DNA of 13,168 bases from an uncultured Bacteroides sp. (GTDB lineage Bacteria; Bacteroidota; Bacteroidia; Bacteroidales; Bacteroidaceae). Shown here in pieces: positions 1-6,854 of this stretch; within the stretch, counting starts at the first letter, position 1, and every line of letters starts with the position of its first letter. The notes under the pieces are model-generated. The model did no database searches. It worked only from the letters and a program-made list of their open reading frames with translations, and was not told the origin of the DNA. A program made the translations under genes and the position numbers. The stretch covers positions 1-13,168 of the forward strand of contig CAJJYX010000087.1 in the NCBI GenBank assembly GCA_905197435.1, given 5' to 3'.

Positions 1-170
1 AATGGGAAAAACGGAGGGAGAAGCCGGAACAACGCACCAAAGCCCGAAAGCGGAAAAAAGGGGGAAGCGTACGGACAGCCGCAACCAATCGAGGAAAAAC
101 GGCAGGGACGACACGGAAAACGGAGGCAAACCGCAAGGACGGCACGCAAACGGCAAAGGAAAAACTGTAA
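1..170 (+). other. Possible C-terminal tail of an upstream gene (unresolved)
   Basis: All three plus-strand frames are open at the window edge, so the true frame cannot be fixed. The frame starting at base 3 ends with TAA at 168-170 and reads as a Lys/Arg/Thr/Ala-rich tail ending AKEKL. The other two frames run on to stops at 341-343 and 457-459, through sequence full of hairpins that does not read like protein. Basic, low-complexity tails are common on large proteins encoded just upstream of the mob region in this element family (inference). The strand and frame are a guess. Confidence 0.2.
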
Positions 171-343
171 TATGCAGAGTTGGGAGCGAGCGCAGCCCTT
201 GTCCCCGTTTGAGGTATCCCCTGATGGGACAGGAAGAAGATTTTGTTTGGAAAACTCCGGGTGGCGTGACCCATTGGGATATCATAACGCGGCAAAATAT
301 CCCCCGGCAGATTTTTTCATTGACCTTGTATTATGCGTCGTAG
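171..343 (+). other. Hairpin-rich non-coding stretch, possible terminator or small RNA
   Basis: This stretch lies between the possible upstream gene tail and the long inverted repeat. It contains three small inverted repeats: TGTCCC (200-205) with GGGACA (226-231), GGGT (259-262) with ACCC (269-272), and GGGATAT (276-282) with ATATCCC (297-303). A run of six T at 312-317 follows the last one, with an 8-base gap that is long for a classical intrinsic terminator. In CTnDOT a small regulatory RNA, RteR, is encoded just after the excision operon and before the mob/tra region. The position here is comparable, but I cannot match the sequence to RteR. Confidence 0.3.
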
Positions 344-518
344 GTCGCTTCGCTTGCCAAGTCCCAAACCTTTCCGCAACTCGGACGGCAATACCGGAGC
401 GTTTTTTCGGGCGGAAAATTACCGCAGGGAATTTTATGTCCCGAAAACCGAAGGCTTGAACGTGCAGGTATTCGCCCTCCGAGTTACCTTCTTGATGGGA
501 CTTGGTAAGGGAAGCGAC
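344..518. repeat. Long imperfect inverted repeat (element A)
   Basis: Nested paired segments fold about 175 bases into one rod: GTCGCTT 344-350 with 512-518, CCAAGTCCCA 357-366 with 496-505 (10 perfect pairs), AACTCGGA 378-385 with 478-485 (8 perfect), GGCAATACC 387-395 with 467-476 (one bulge), TTTTCGGG 404-411 with 440-447, and AAAATT 415-420 with 430-435. The tip loop begins ACCGCA, like the loops of the two related elements at 3354-3506 and 11497-11652, and also follows an A-rich stem strand. No credible protein lies across it. It may be a structured RNA, a DNA hairpin used in replication, or a dispersed palindrome. Confidence 0.6.
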
Positions 519-538
519 ATTAATAAGCCCGGCTATTG

Positions 539-580
539 CTATTGGAGAAATTTGGTACTTTTCCCATTTTTTTCCAATAG
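539..580. promoter_or_regulatory. Inverted repeat upstream of the ATPase gene
   Basis: CTATTGGA at 539-546 is repeated in inverted form as TCCAATAG at 573-580, with 26 bases between. The repeat lies 28 to 69 bases before the candidate -7 box of the downstream gene, so it could be an operator or simply an AT-rich hairpin. The left arm overlaps a short direct repeat CTATTGCTATTG (533-544). Confidence 0.3.
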
Positions 581-607
581 AATAATCGCACTACAGATAA
601 TTTTTAC

Positions 608-615
608 TACTTTTG
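608..615 (+). promoter_or_regulatory. Candidate Bacteroides -7 promoter box
   Basis: TACTTTTG at 608-615 matches the Bacteroides sigma-ABfr -7 consensus TAnnTTTG exactly. No clear TTTG -33 box is seen at the usual distance upstream. The ATG of the ATPase gene begins only five bases after the box, so transcription from here would start at or next to the start codon and give a leaderless or nearly leaderless mRNA. Confidence 0.5.
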
Positions 616-619
616 CAAC

Positions 620-1876
620 ATGAAAATACCAAGAGACAAATACTTACAAGAGCTGCAAAGTGTGATGCACAACGGAATGATTAAGATTATTACCGGTGTA
701 CGACGTTGTGGAAAATCTTACCTTCTATTTGAGTTATTCAAACAATCATTACTTGATAATGGCGTGAATGAAGATCATGTTATTCAAGTAGATTTGGAAA
801 ACCGACGTAGTAAAGATCTCAGGAATCCGGACACATTATTGGATTATATTGACGGGCATATTGTAGATAACGATATGTACTACATACTATTGGATGAGAT
901 TCAACTTGTTCCAGAATTTGAAGATGTACTCAATAGCTATCTGAAAATTAAAAATGCAGATGTATATGTGACCGGTAGTAATAGTCGAATGCTATCCAGT
1001 GATGTAAAAACCGAATTTCGTGGTCGAGGATATGAAATCAGAGTACATCCTTTAAGTTTTTCGGAATTTCTCAAGACAGGACAGTACGCAAGCGAACTTA
1101 ACGCTCTGCAAGACTATATGATTTATGGAGGAATGCCGCAGATTGTGTCTTTTTCTGACAAAAAGAAGAAAGAAAACTATCTTAAATCATTGTTTCAGGG
1201 TACTTATATACGCGATATAAAAGAACGGTATAATATTAGGAATGATGATGATTTGAACGAACTTATAGACATTATAGCTTCTAATATCGGTTGCCTGACA
1301 AATCCGACAAACCTTGAAAATACATTCAAATCTGTGAAAGGTCATAGTATCTCAGATACAACCATACAGAGTTATCTCGGGATGTTACAAGATGCGTTTA
1401 TGGTGGAAAAAGCCATTCGGTATGACATTAAAGGTAAGCATTACATCAATACACCTTCAAAATACTATTTTGAAGATGTAGGATTGCGCAATGCCCGTCT
1501 GAATTATCGTCAGATTGACGGTGGCCACCTTATGGAAAATATTATATATAATGAACTGCGTATCAGAGGGTATTCTGTTGATGTCGGGCAAGTGGAGGTG
1601 AGAACAACAAATGCCGAAGGAAAGAAAATACGAAAACTATTGGAAGTGGATTTTATTTGTAACAGTGGGAACAAACGTATGTATATACAATCAGCACTTG
1701 ATATGCCTACTCCTGAGAAAATTGATCAGGAAACAAATTCACTTCGTCATATCAATGATGGATTCCCTAAAATAGTCATAGTTGGAGGCTTAACCCCTTC
1801 TTATGTGAATACTGATGGCATATCAATCATGAATGTGATTGACTTCCTTAAAGATACAGAAATGGGGCTATTGTAA
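620..1876 (+). CDS. AAA+ ATPase with C-terminal DUF4143 domain (cargo gene)
   Basis: This 418-residue protein has the AAA_14 plus DUF4143 architecture. The Walker A motif GVRRCGKS is at residues 26-33, Walker B YYILLDEIQ at 87-95, a TGSNS sensor-like segment at 118-122, and an arginine-rich RGRGYE at 134-139. The C-terminal half carries ENIIYNEL (306-313) and EVDF (342-345), conserved DUF4143 features resembling a decayed nuclease-like fold. Such ATPases are widespread in Bacteroidota genomes and no cellular role is established. The start is supported by the family's usual N-terminus (basic residues, then YL..L, then the P-loop) and by the promoter box just before it. The gene is far richer in A+T than its neighbours: 17 of 60 bases from 1201 are G/C, against 34 of 60 from 4921. 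It stands alone with its own promoter and terminator, which suggests separately acquired cargo in the ICE backbone. Confidence 0.9.
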   Translation: MKIPRDKYLQELQSVMHNGMIKIITGVRRCGKSYLLFELFKQSLLDNGVNEDHVIQVDLENRRSKDLRNPDTLLDYIDGHIVDNDMYYILLDEIQLVPEFEDVLNSYLKIKNADVYVTGSNSRMLSSDVKTEFRGRGYEIRVHPLSFSEFLKTGQYASELNALQDYMIYGGMPQIVSFSDKKKKENYLKSLFQGTYIRDIKERYNIRNDDDLNELIDIIASNIGCLTNPTNLENTFKSVKGHSISDTTIQSYLGMLQDAFMVEKAIRYDIKGKHYINTPSKYYFEDVGLRNARLNYRQIDGGHLMENIIYNELRIRGYSVDVGQVEVRTTNAEGKKIRKLLEVDFICNSGNKRMYIQSALDMPTPEKIDQETNSLRHINDGFPKIVIVGGLTPSYVNTDGISIMNVIDFLKDTEMGLL

Positions 1877-1910
1877 ATAATTACAATATGGGCAAAATGG
1901 TGTGCTAAAA

Positions 1911-1954
1911 ATGGTGCGTAGGTCTCTATACAAGATGACCTACGCATCATTTTT
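1911..1954. terminator. Bidirectional intrinsic terminator
   Basis: The arms ATGGTGCGTAGGTC (1911-1924) and GACCTACGCATCAT (1937-1950) form a 14-pair stem with one G-U pair and a 12-base loop. A T-run follows on the plus strand (1950-1954) and an A-run precedes it (1907-1911), so it can terminate in both directions. It sits between the convergent ATPase gene (ends 1876) and the minus-strand small-gene cluster (ends 1988). Confidence 0.85.
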
Positions 1955-1987
1955 ATAATCCAGGATTCCTTTTAGAGATATACAAGT

Positions 1988-2278
1988 TCAAGTATGTATA
2001 CTCCAGCCGTGTATGGGAGTCAGTGTAACCGCATAAGACTGGTCCGGTTTTCCATGGTAAAGCAATCCTCCGACAATACCGCTGCTTCCGTTAGCGGCCA
2101 CTTCCGCAAAACCGAATGAATGTGGGGCGAAATCCCGGTAGAGTTCAATTTCATACCTGCCGTTTGAGTTCTTCTCCCATTGTTTGAGGCGTTCAATGCA
2201 ATTCTGAAATGTTGTGTCGCCGATACTTTTGGCGTACTCCACTACCTTATCGTAGTGTTCCTGACATCTGATTTTCAT
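1988..2278 (-). CDS. DUF4120 family small protein
   Basis: This 96-residue protein begins MKIRCQEHYDKVVEYAKSIG and ends with a glycine-rich stretch and HGWSIHT. I recognise it as DUF4120, a family found almost only in Bacteroidales conjugative elements and without a known function. It has no signal peptide or membrane segment and should be cytosolic. The segment FGFAEVAANGSSGIVGGLLYHG (residues about 55-76) is the most conserved-looking part. It is the last gene of the minus-strand cluster, 18 bases after the DUF4121-like gene, and runs into the bidirectional terminator. The family assignment is from memory of the sequence, not a search. Confidence 0.85.
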   Translation of the reverse strand: MKIRCQEHYDKVVEYAKSIGDTTFQNCIERLKQWEKNSNGRYEIELYRDFAPHSFGFAEVAANGSSGIVGGLLYHGKPDQSYAVTLTPIHGWSIHT

Positions 2279-2296
2279 AACATGATTTAATTGGAT

Positions 2297-2785
2297 TTAT
2301 AATAGTTCTTCGTATGTTCCGAAACCGATACACTCTGCTATGGTGAAATCTTCCCTGCCTTTGTCCGCCATGGATTTCATATCATTCAGGCTGTCGCAGT
2401 AGAAGAATATTTCATCGTCCTTTTCCGTATCGGCATCCATAGCCAAAGCAATTCTTGCCTCTTCCGTTTCCAACGTATCGTTCCACCGTATCACGCAATC
2501 CGCGTAATGAGGTTCACATCCTTTTTCTGTATAGAATTTAAGATAATGGCTTCCGATTTCCTTTCTGACCTCATCCGGCTTTTTCCATGAACTGTCATCC
2601 ACGATTTCAAAACCCAGCCCTTCGACCAGCAGGCAAGTACCATTATCATATACCATCATGGTGCGTTTGCCGATGTGTTTTTTACGCATTTCCGCCCAGT
2701 CGGGTATATCCCAACGCTCGGTAGTCCATACCCCGCGATAGGCTTCAGATATGGAATTGTATTCGCTTAATGTTATCTTCTTCAT
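2297..2785 (-). CDS. DUF4121-like protein
   Basis: This 162-residue acidic protein starts MKKITLSEYNSISEAYRGVW. It has tryptophans clustered near the N-terminus (W20, W25, W30), an internal Lys/Arg-rich patch (RKKHIGKRT, about 34-42), and an acidic C-terminal half with DADTEKDDEIFFYCDS near 117-132. No signal peptide, membrane helix or catalytic motif is visible. It resembles DUF4121, which travels with DUF4120 in Bacteroidales conjugative elements; the function is unknown. It lies 10 bases after the 84-residue gene and 18 bases before the DUF4120 gene, so the cluster is probably one transcript. Confidence 0.75.
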   Translation of the reverse strand: MKKITLSEYNSISEAYRGVWTTERWDIPDWAEMRKKHIGKRTMMVYDNGTCLLVEGLGFEIVDDSSWKKPDEVRKEIGSHYLKFYTEKGCEPHYADCVIRWNDTLETEEARIALAMDADTEKDDEIFFYCDSLNDMKSMADKGREDFTIAECIGFGTYEELL

Positions 2786-2795
2786 GTCAATGTTT

Positions 2796-3050
2796 TTATA
2801 GGATACAGAAAGTTACCTTATAAGTCTTGCACGCCTTTCCGAATGCCGGATTGGTGTCGAATTCGTTGTATGACTCCCAATCCACCGACATGGTGTAACC
2901 GTTCGGAAAGTTTTCAACGATGAACTTGGTTATCATCTCCTTGTCTTCATCGGGCAGGAACAGTTCCTCGTCGATGCCGTACTCCAATGAAAAAATCGCC
3001 CATTCGGGAATGTTGTCCCAAACGATCGTCTTGCTGTTATTGTTATTCAT
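2796..3050 (-). CDS. Small acidic protein of unknown function
   Basis: This 84-residue protein begins with four asparagines after the Met, then KTIVWDNIPEWAIFSLEYG, and is rich in Asp and Glu in the middle (ELFLPDEDKE, about 29-38). The C-terminal half, with NPAFGKACKTYKVTFCIL, looks like a small beta-rich domain. The W..IPEWA start resembles small proteins recently grouped as DUF6926, but that is a weak recollection. It lies between the 87-residue gene and the DUF4121-like gene with gaps of 11 and 10 bases, which supports a single operon. Its small acidic character would suit a protein that binds a partner, but nothing here proves that. Confidence 0.75.
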   Translation of the reverse strand: MNNNNSKTIVWDNIPEWAIFSLEYGIDEELFLPDEDKEMITKFIVENFPNGYTMSVDWESYNEFDTNPAFGKACKTYKVTFCIL

Positions 3051-3061
3051 AGTCCTGCTGA

Positions 3062-3325
3062 TTATTGGGGTGAAACCATAAGTCTTTTTATAATTTCGTC
3101 AAGCTCCGTTTCCCACTTGTCCGCCCCCTCAATGAGTGACGGGTAGGTCAGCTGTTTCCACTGTCGGTAATCGAACAGTTTCATCCGTAGCGGATAGTAG
3201 TCGAACAGCTTCCTGTTGTCAGCGAATATTCTCAGGTGGTTGGTTCCCACCTCCATCAGTTTCAGTCCGTATCGGTCGATTATCTCTTTGAACCGTCCCA
3301 TCGGTGTAAAGTTGCTTCTGCTCAT
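3062..3325 (-). CDS. Hypothetical 87-residue protein, first gene of the accessory cluster
   Basis: The reading frame stays open upstream to an ATG at 3496, but I choose the internal ATG at 3323-3325, giving 87 residues starting MSRSNFTPMGRFKEIIDRYG. The longer version would translate the structured repeat at 3354-3506, and its extra 57 residues are low-quality (Arg, Ser, Cys rich). The chosen protein is basic, with a core LMEVGTNHLRIFA (33-45) followed by KLFDYYPLRMKLFDY (39-53) and a helical C-terminus. I do not recognise the family. It opens the minus-strand run of four small genes that follows mobC, with the structured repeat lying between mobC and its start. Confidence 0.7.
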   Translation of the reverse strand: MSRSNFTPMGRFKEIIDRYGLKLMEVGTNHLRIFADNRKLFDYYPLRMKLFDYRQWKQLTYPSLIEGADKWETELDEIIKRLMVSPQ

Positions 3326-3353
3326 ACCTTTTGTTTTTTGAGTTAGACATCCC

Positions 3354-3506
3354 CGGCTTTGTAGAGCCGAGATTTTATTTCTTGCCTGCCCCGCCGTTCC
3401 GTGCCGGATTGCGCAAGGCTTTCGGGAAAAATACCGCAAGCGCAGCGAGGATGATTTTTCCGCGAAACCCGAAGGGCCCGGCCTTGCACAATCCATAAGG
3501 CACGGG
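3354..3506. repeat. Structured repeat, copy B (shared with 11497-11652)
   Basis: Nested pairing: CCGTGCC 3399-3405 with 3499-3505, GGATTGCGCAAGGC 3406-3419 with 3481-3494 (one mismatch), TTCGGG 3421-3426 with 3468-3473, and AAAAAT 3427-3432 with ATTTTT 3454-3459. The loop at 3433-3453 starts ACCGCAAGCGCAGCG and is identical over 21 bases to the loop of copy C. A small side hairpin, CGGCT 3354-3358 with AGCCG 3365-3369, lies next to the main stem on the side nearest the 87-residue gene. Copy C has the same layout with different but still paired bases. Read on the minus strand it is a leader between the mobC stop (3542) and the next ATG (3325). Confidence 0.8.
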
Positions 3507-3541
3507 ACGAACTTTGCAGGCTGAAATAAAACAGCGGTGTC

Positions 3542-5566
3542 CTATTCCTCTTTTTTTCCGTCCTCCTGTGGAATCAGGTGTTTCAAATCCGGGTCATTGG
3601 CAATTCTTTCCATCTCATCTTCAATTATTTGCAGTACGTCCGCCTTGATACGGGAGTAGTTGCGGTCTATCTGCTGCTGCATGATGTCGTTACCGTCTGC
3701 ATCCTTGAACTCGTTGATGACAGGGATTTTTTTGTAGGCTCTGGTCTCCGCCGCCACCTTCTCGTTATCGACGATGATACGGGCATGGAAAATCTTCTGC
3801 TCGATTTCCTCACCGAAGTTGTCCGCCACGCTGCCCACGAATGTACCCTGCGAGAGGTTGGCAATCTTGGAAGCGGGTATCAGGGAATCCAATTGCGTGT
3901 TGATGGAGGTGGATGTGTCCTGCCGGTTGATGGATATGGACTGCCTTTGCTGAAGGATTTTGCCGAAACGCTCCGAAAGGTTCTTTGCCGTTTCGCCTAC
4001 CACCTGTCCGGAGAAAATATTGCCGACTGTATTTTGGATCACTTTCGCCTCTTTTTCACCGTAGTCACGGGTCAGCTGCGAGAAGTCCTGGAAGCCGAGA
4101 CATACCGCCACCTTGTTGCTTCGGGCGGTGGCTATCAGGTTGTCGATGCCGCGGAAATAGATGGTCGGTAGCTCGTCTATAATAATGGAACTCTTCAGCT
4201 GTCCCTTCTTGTTCACCAACTTCACGATACGGGAATTGTACAGTCCCAAGGCCGCCGAATAGATGTTCTGCCTGTCAGGATTGTTTCCCACACAGAGGAT
4301 TTTGGGCTGTTCCGGATTGTTCAGATCAAGTGTAAAATCATCGCCCGTCATCACCCAATACAACTGGGGTGAAATCATCCTCGAAAGCGGAATTTTTGCG
4401 GACGCTATCTGGCCCTGGAGCTGATCTTGCGCTCCAGATTGCCAGGCATCCATGAATGGGGAAAGGTAGTTTTCCAGCGAGGGATAAGAGGTAAGAATCG
4501 TGAAGATATCGGCATACGGCTTGTTAAGAAATTCTATCGCGTGGGGGAAGGTGCAATACTTGCCGTCTTTGTAAATCCGCAAGTACCAGATAATCGCCGC
4601 GAGCAGGATAATCGGTGACTCCACGAAGAAATCACCCTGTTTCTGTATCCAGGTCTTGTTCAAATTGAGCATTATGGTATAGGCACTTTCGTAGGCATCG
4701 CTGATATCTGCCATGAATCTTGGATTGATTGGATTGCATCGGTGGCTGCGTCTGGGGTCGTCGAAATTGATGACATAGAATTCCGGCTTGACTTTGTAAT
4801 GTTGTCTGTGCTTGAGCAGATGGTTGTAGGCTATCTCCGAAAGGTCCGGAAACTTGTAGTCATAGATATACATGGCAAAGGATTTCTCAATCTGCTGTTT
4901 GATGTAGTTGTTCACCACGGCATAGCTCTTTCCGGAGCCGGGTGTTCCCAGTACGATAGAGGCTCTGAACGGGTTCACGATGTTGATCCAGCCGTCCCAT
5001 TCCTTGCCCTGATAGACAAATTTCGTGGGCAGGTTGACGGAATACTCGTTTTCCATAAGCCTTGTTTCCTGCATGAAACTTTCGTTGGCGGTGTTGAATA
5101 CGTCTTCCATGAGGTTGTGTTTCAGCATACGGCTGATCCATATTCCCGACATAAGCAGGAGAATGTAGCCCGTGGTAAGCGTCAGCGTATATACGGTAGC
5201 ATTCAATGTCGTACTGAACGGCAGGTCAAGCATCCACCAGTTCATGAAGAACAGGACGATGCCGCCGAGGAAGGCGGCGTATATTTTCCGCCACGTCATC
5301 TTCTGGTTCTTGACACCTTTCGTACCCAGACACGAAAGTCCCAGGAATATGAAGGCGAACACTTTCGTCACGAGTAGGTTGCTGAACAGTCCTGCCGTCC
5401 TCTGGAAGTTCAGTAGAATCCTGTCCACGACTCCGATGTTGATGCCCATATCCACGAATGCGCTGTAGCAGAACCAGTAGACATGGATCACAATAAACAC
5501 GATGGAAATGGCACGCATGAACTCCATGACCTTGGCCAGTCCTCTTAAATCATCTTCTTGTTGCAT
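3542..5566 (-). CDS. mobC: MobC, VirD4/TraG-type coupling protein (T4CP)
   Basis: This 674-residue inner-membrane ATPase should link the relaxase-DNA complex to the mating channel. Four hydrophobic segments lie near residues 18-38, 66-83, 95-112 and 125-144. The cytosolic ATPase has Walker A GTPGSGKS at 207-214, Walker B IIIDELP at 461-467, and GFQDFSQL at 491-498, the usual glutamine-containing segment of TraG/TraD proteins. The C-terminus is highly charged and ends DGKKEE. The frame is open upstream to 5875, overlapping mobB in another frame. I take the ATG at 5564-5566 (MQQEDDLRGLAKVMEF) because the upstream part is Arg/Pro/Ser-rich and non-homologous, and because this start gives the usual length for CTn MobC. 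It is the last mob gene, 34 bases after mobB. Confidence 0.95.
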   Translation of the reverse strand: MQQEDDLRGLAKVMEFMRAISIVFIVIHVYWFCYSAFVDMGINIGVVDRILLNFQRTAGLFSNLLVTKVFAFIFLGLSCLGTKGVKNQKMTWRKIYAAFLGGIVLFFMNWWMLDLPFSTTLNATVYTLTLTTGYILLLMSGIWISRMLKHNLMEDVFNTANESFMQETRLMENEYSVNLPTKFVYQGKEWDGWINIVNPFRASIVLGTPGSGKSYAVVNNYIKQQIEKSFAMYIYDYKFPDLSEIAYNHLLKHRQHYKVKPEFYVINFDDPRRSHRCNPINPRFMADISDAYESAYTIMLNLNKTWIQKQGDFFVESPIILLAAIIWYLRIYKDGKYCTFPHAIEFLNKPYADIFTILTSYPSLENYLSPFMDAWQSGAQDQLQGQIASAKIPLSRMISPQLYWVMTGDDFTLDLNNPEQPKILCVGNNPDRQNIYSAALGLYNSRIVKLVNKKGQLKSSIIIDELPTIYFRGIDNLIATARSNKVAVCLGFQDFSQLTRDYGEKEAKVIQNTVGNIFSGQVVGETAKNLSERFGKILQQRQSISINRQDTSTSINTQLDSLIPASKIANLSQGTFVGSVADNFGEEIEQKIFHARIIVDNEKVAAETRAYKKIPVINEFKDADGNDIMQQQIDRNYSRIKADVLQIIEDEMERIANDPDLKHLIPQEDGKKEE

Positions 5567-5600
5567 AACTGTAAAAATTTTGATGGTTGGTAATTGACAA

Positions 5601-6854
5601 TCAGGATATGCCGCGTGAACGGCGTTTCTTCTTTTTCTTGCGTTGCAGTCTGCGGGCGAGTGCCTCCTCCTGCGGGTCCGGTCCGTTGATGTCGGGACTG
5701 AATATTCCGAAAGCCTGCTCGATGGCGCTTTCCATGTTGTCGGAAAGGCTCTCCCGTGTGGAGGCATATTGTCCGGTGGATTCCGGATCCGGAAAATCCT
5801 GCGGCCTGTTAAAAAGCTGTTCGAAGGCGTTGGCGGAAAACTCCTTGCCCAGACGGGAACCGTTATATACCTCACGGTTTCTGTGGTCTATGAAGGTCAC
5901 GCCGTAGATACGGCCTTCCTCGTTTTCCCTGAACACCACGTCAATGCCCTTTTCCCCGAGCAGCCGGATGAAATCTTCCCGGTTTCCTCGGCAGCCGTGC
6001 ATGGCCAGCGTGACGGCATCATGGATTTTCGGTTGCCACTTCCGGTTTCTGAAATCTCGGACATTGACGGCAATCCTTTTTTCTATCCCTTCGTAGCCGA
6101 AGCGCTTGCCGATGAGCGAAGACTTGATGGGCGTGCATACCGGCCTACCCGCATCGTCCGTCAGGGTATATACGATACCGTTGTAGGGTGAGCCTTCAAA
6201 TTCTCCCCGAACCTGTTTGGCCTCGATGTTGAAGCATGAGAGCATGGCACTGAACTCCCCGAATGTCTGGAAGCGGTAGGCGGTGAACACACTTTTGAGG
6301 ATATTGCCGACCTGACGTTTCACGTCCCCGTCCCGGTAGTCCGCCTTCTTGAGATACGGTTCCAGCAGTTCGTTCCGCTTGTCAGCCACAGGCTTGAGTC
6401 CGAATCTGTTTTCCAGTTCCCGGCAGGCTTTCATCGAACGATTCCATTCGTATGCGTCACTGATTTTCTCGCCGTTCTCCTTCACGCAGGTGGAGACAAT
6501 ATGGACATGCCTGCGGTCGATGTCCTCGTGCAGATAGACGATGTAGGGCTGGTCGCCGTAGCCCATCTTCTGCATGTACTCACGTGCCAGTTCCGCGAAT
6601 TGCCCGTCCGTGAGGCGGTCGTCCACCGATGGGTTCAGAGAGATATGCAGTACCGGCTTCACCGTGTTCCTGTTGGCGGCGAGGTAGCTCTCGAAAGCCC
6701 ATAGCGTCTGCTGCATGACATTGTGGGGATTTCCAGTGAGGTCGGTAATCATGCGGTTGCCCGCGATGATACGGGCGGTTGCCTCATCCACTTTACGCTG
6801 GTTGTAGATGACCGCCCCGTAGAGCGATACACCCCTGTTGATCTTAGCCACCAT
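5601..6854 (-). CDS. mobB: MobB relaxase (MOB_P-like mobilization nuclease)
   Basis: This 417-residue protein should cut one strand at oriT and carry it covalently on a tyrosine into the recipient. The metal-binding relaxase motif is HEDIDRRHVHIV at residues 109-120, with H109, H116 and H118 as likely ligands. The preceding strand HISLNP is at 70-75. The catalytic tyrosine is probably Y12 or Y17 in GVSLYGAVIYNQRK. The C-terminus (about 404-415) is a run of Lys and Arg likely to bind DNA. Its start codon lies inside the end of mobA, an 11-base overlap, so the two are translationally coupled. The motif order and size match relaxases of Bacteroides conjugative transposons. Confidence 0.95.
   Translation of the reverse strand: MVAKINRGVSLYGAVIYNQRKVDEATARIIAGNRMITDLTGNPHNVMQQTLWAFESYLAANRNTVKPVLHISLNPSVDDRLTDGQFAELAREYMQKMGYGDQPYIVYLHEDIDRRHVHIVSTCVKENGEKISDAYEWNRSMKACRELENRFGLKPVADKRNELLEPYLKKADYRDGDVKRQVGNILKSVFTAYRFQTFGEFSAMLSCFNIEAKQVRGEFEGSPYNGIVYTLTDDAGRPVCTPIKSSLIGKRFGYEGIEKRIAVNVRDFRNRKWQPKIHDAVTLAMHGCRGNREDFIRLLGEKGIDVVFRENEEGRIYGVTFIDHRNREVYNGSRLGKEFSANAFEQLFNRPQDFPDPESTGQYASTRESLSDNMESAIEQAFGIFSPDINGPDPQEEALARRLQRKKKKKRRSRGIS

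Noticed and set aside
2..623. Three overlapping plus-strand reading frames (2-343, 172-459, 333-623)
   Set aside because: They overlap each other and cross hairpins and the long inverted repeat; none shows domain-like composition.
3326..3496. N-terminal extension of the 87-residue gene to an ATG at 3496
   Set aside because: It would translate the structured repeat, reads as low-quality Arg/Ser/Cys-rich sequence, and has no sign of domain structure.
4742..5377. Long plus-strand frame opposite mobC
   Set aside because: It is antisense to a strongly supported coupling protein and reflects its codon composition. The same applies to 3578-4171 and to 5643-6191 opposite mobB.
5567..5875. N-terminal extension of mobC to 5875
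   Set aside because: It overlaps mobB in another frame, is Arg/Pro/Ser rich, and the internal start at 5566 gives the normal family length and N-terminus.
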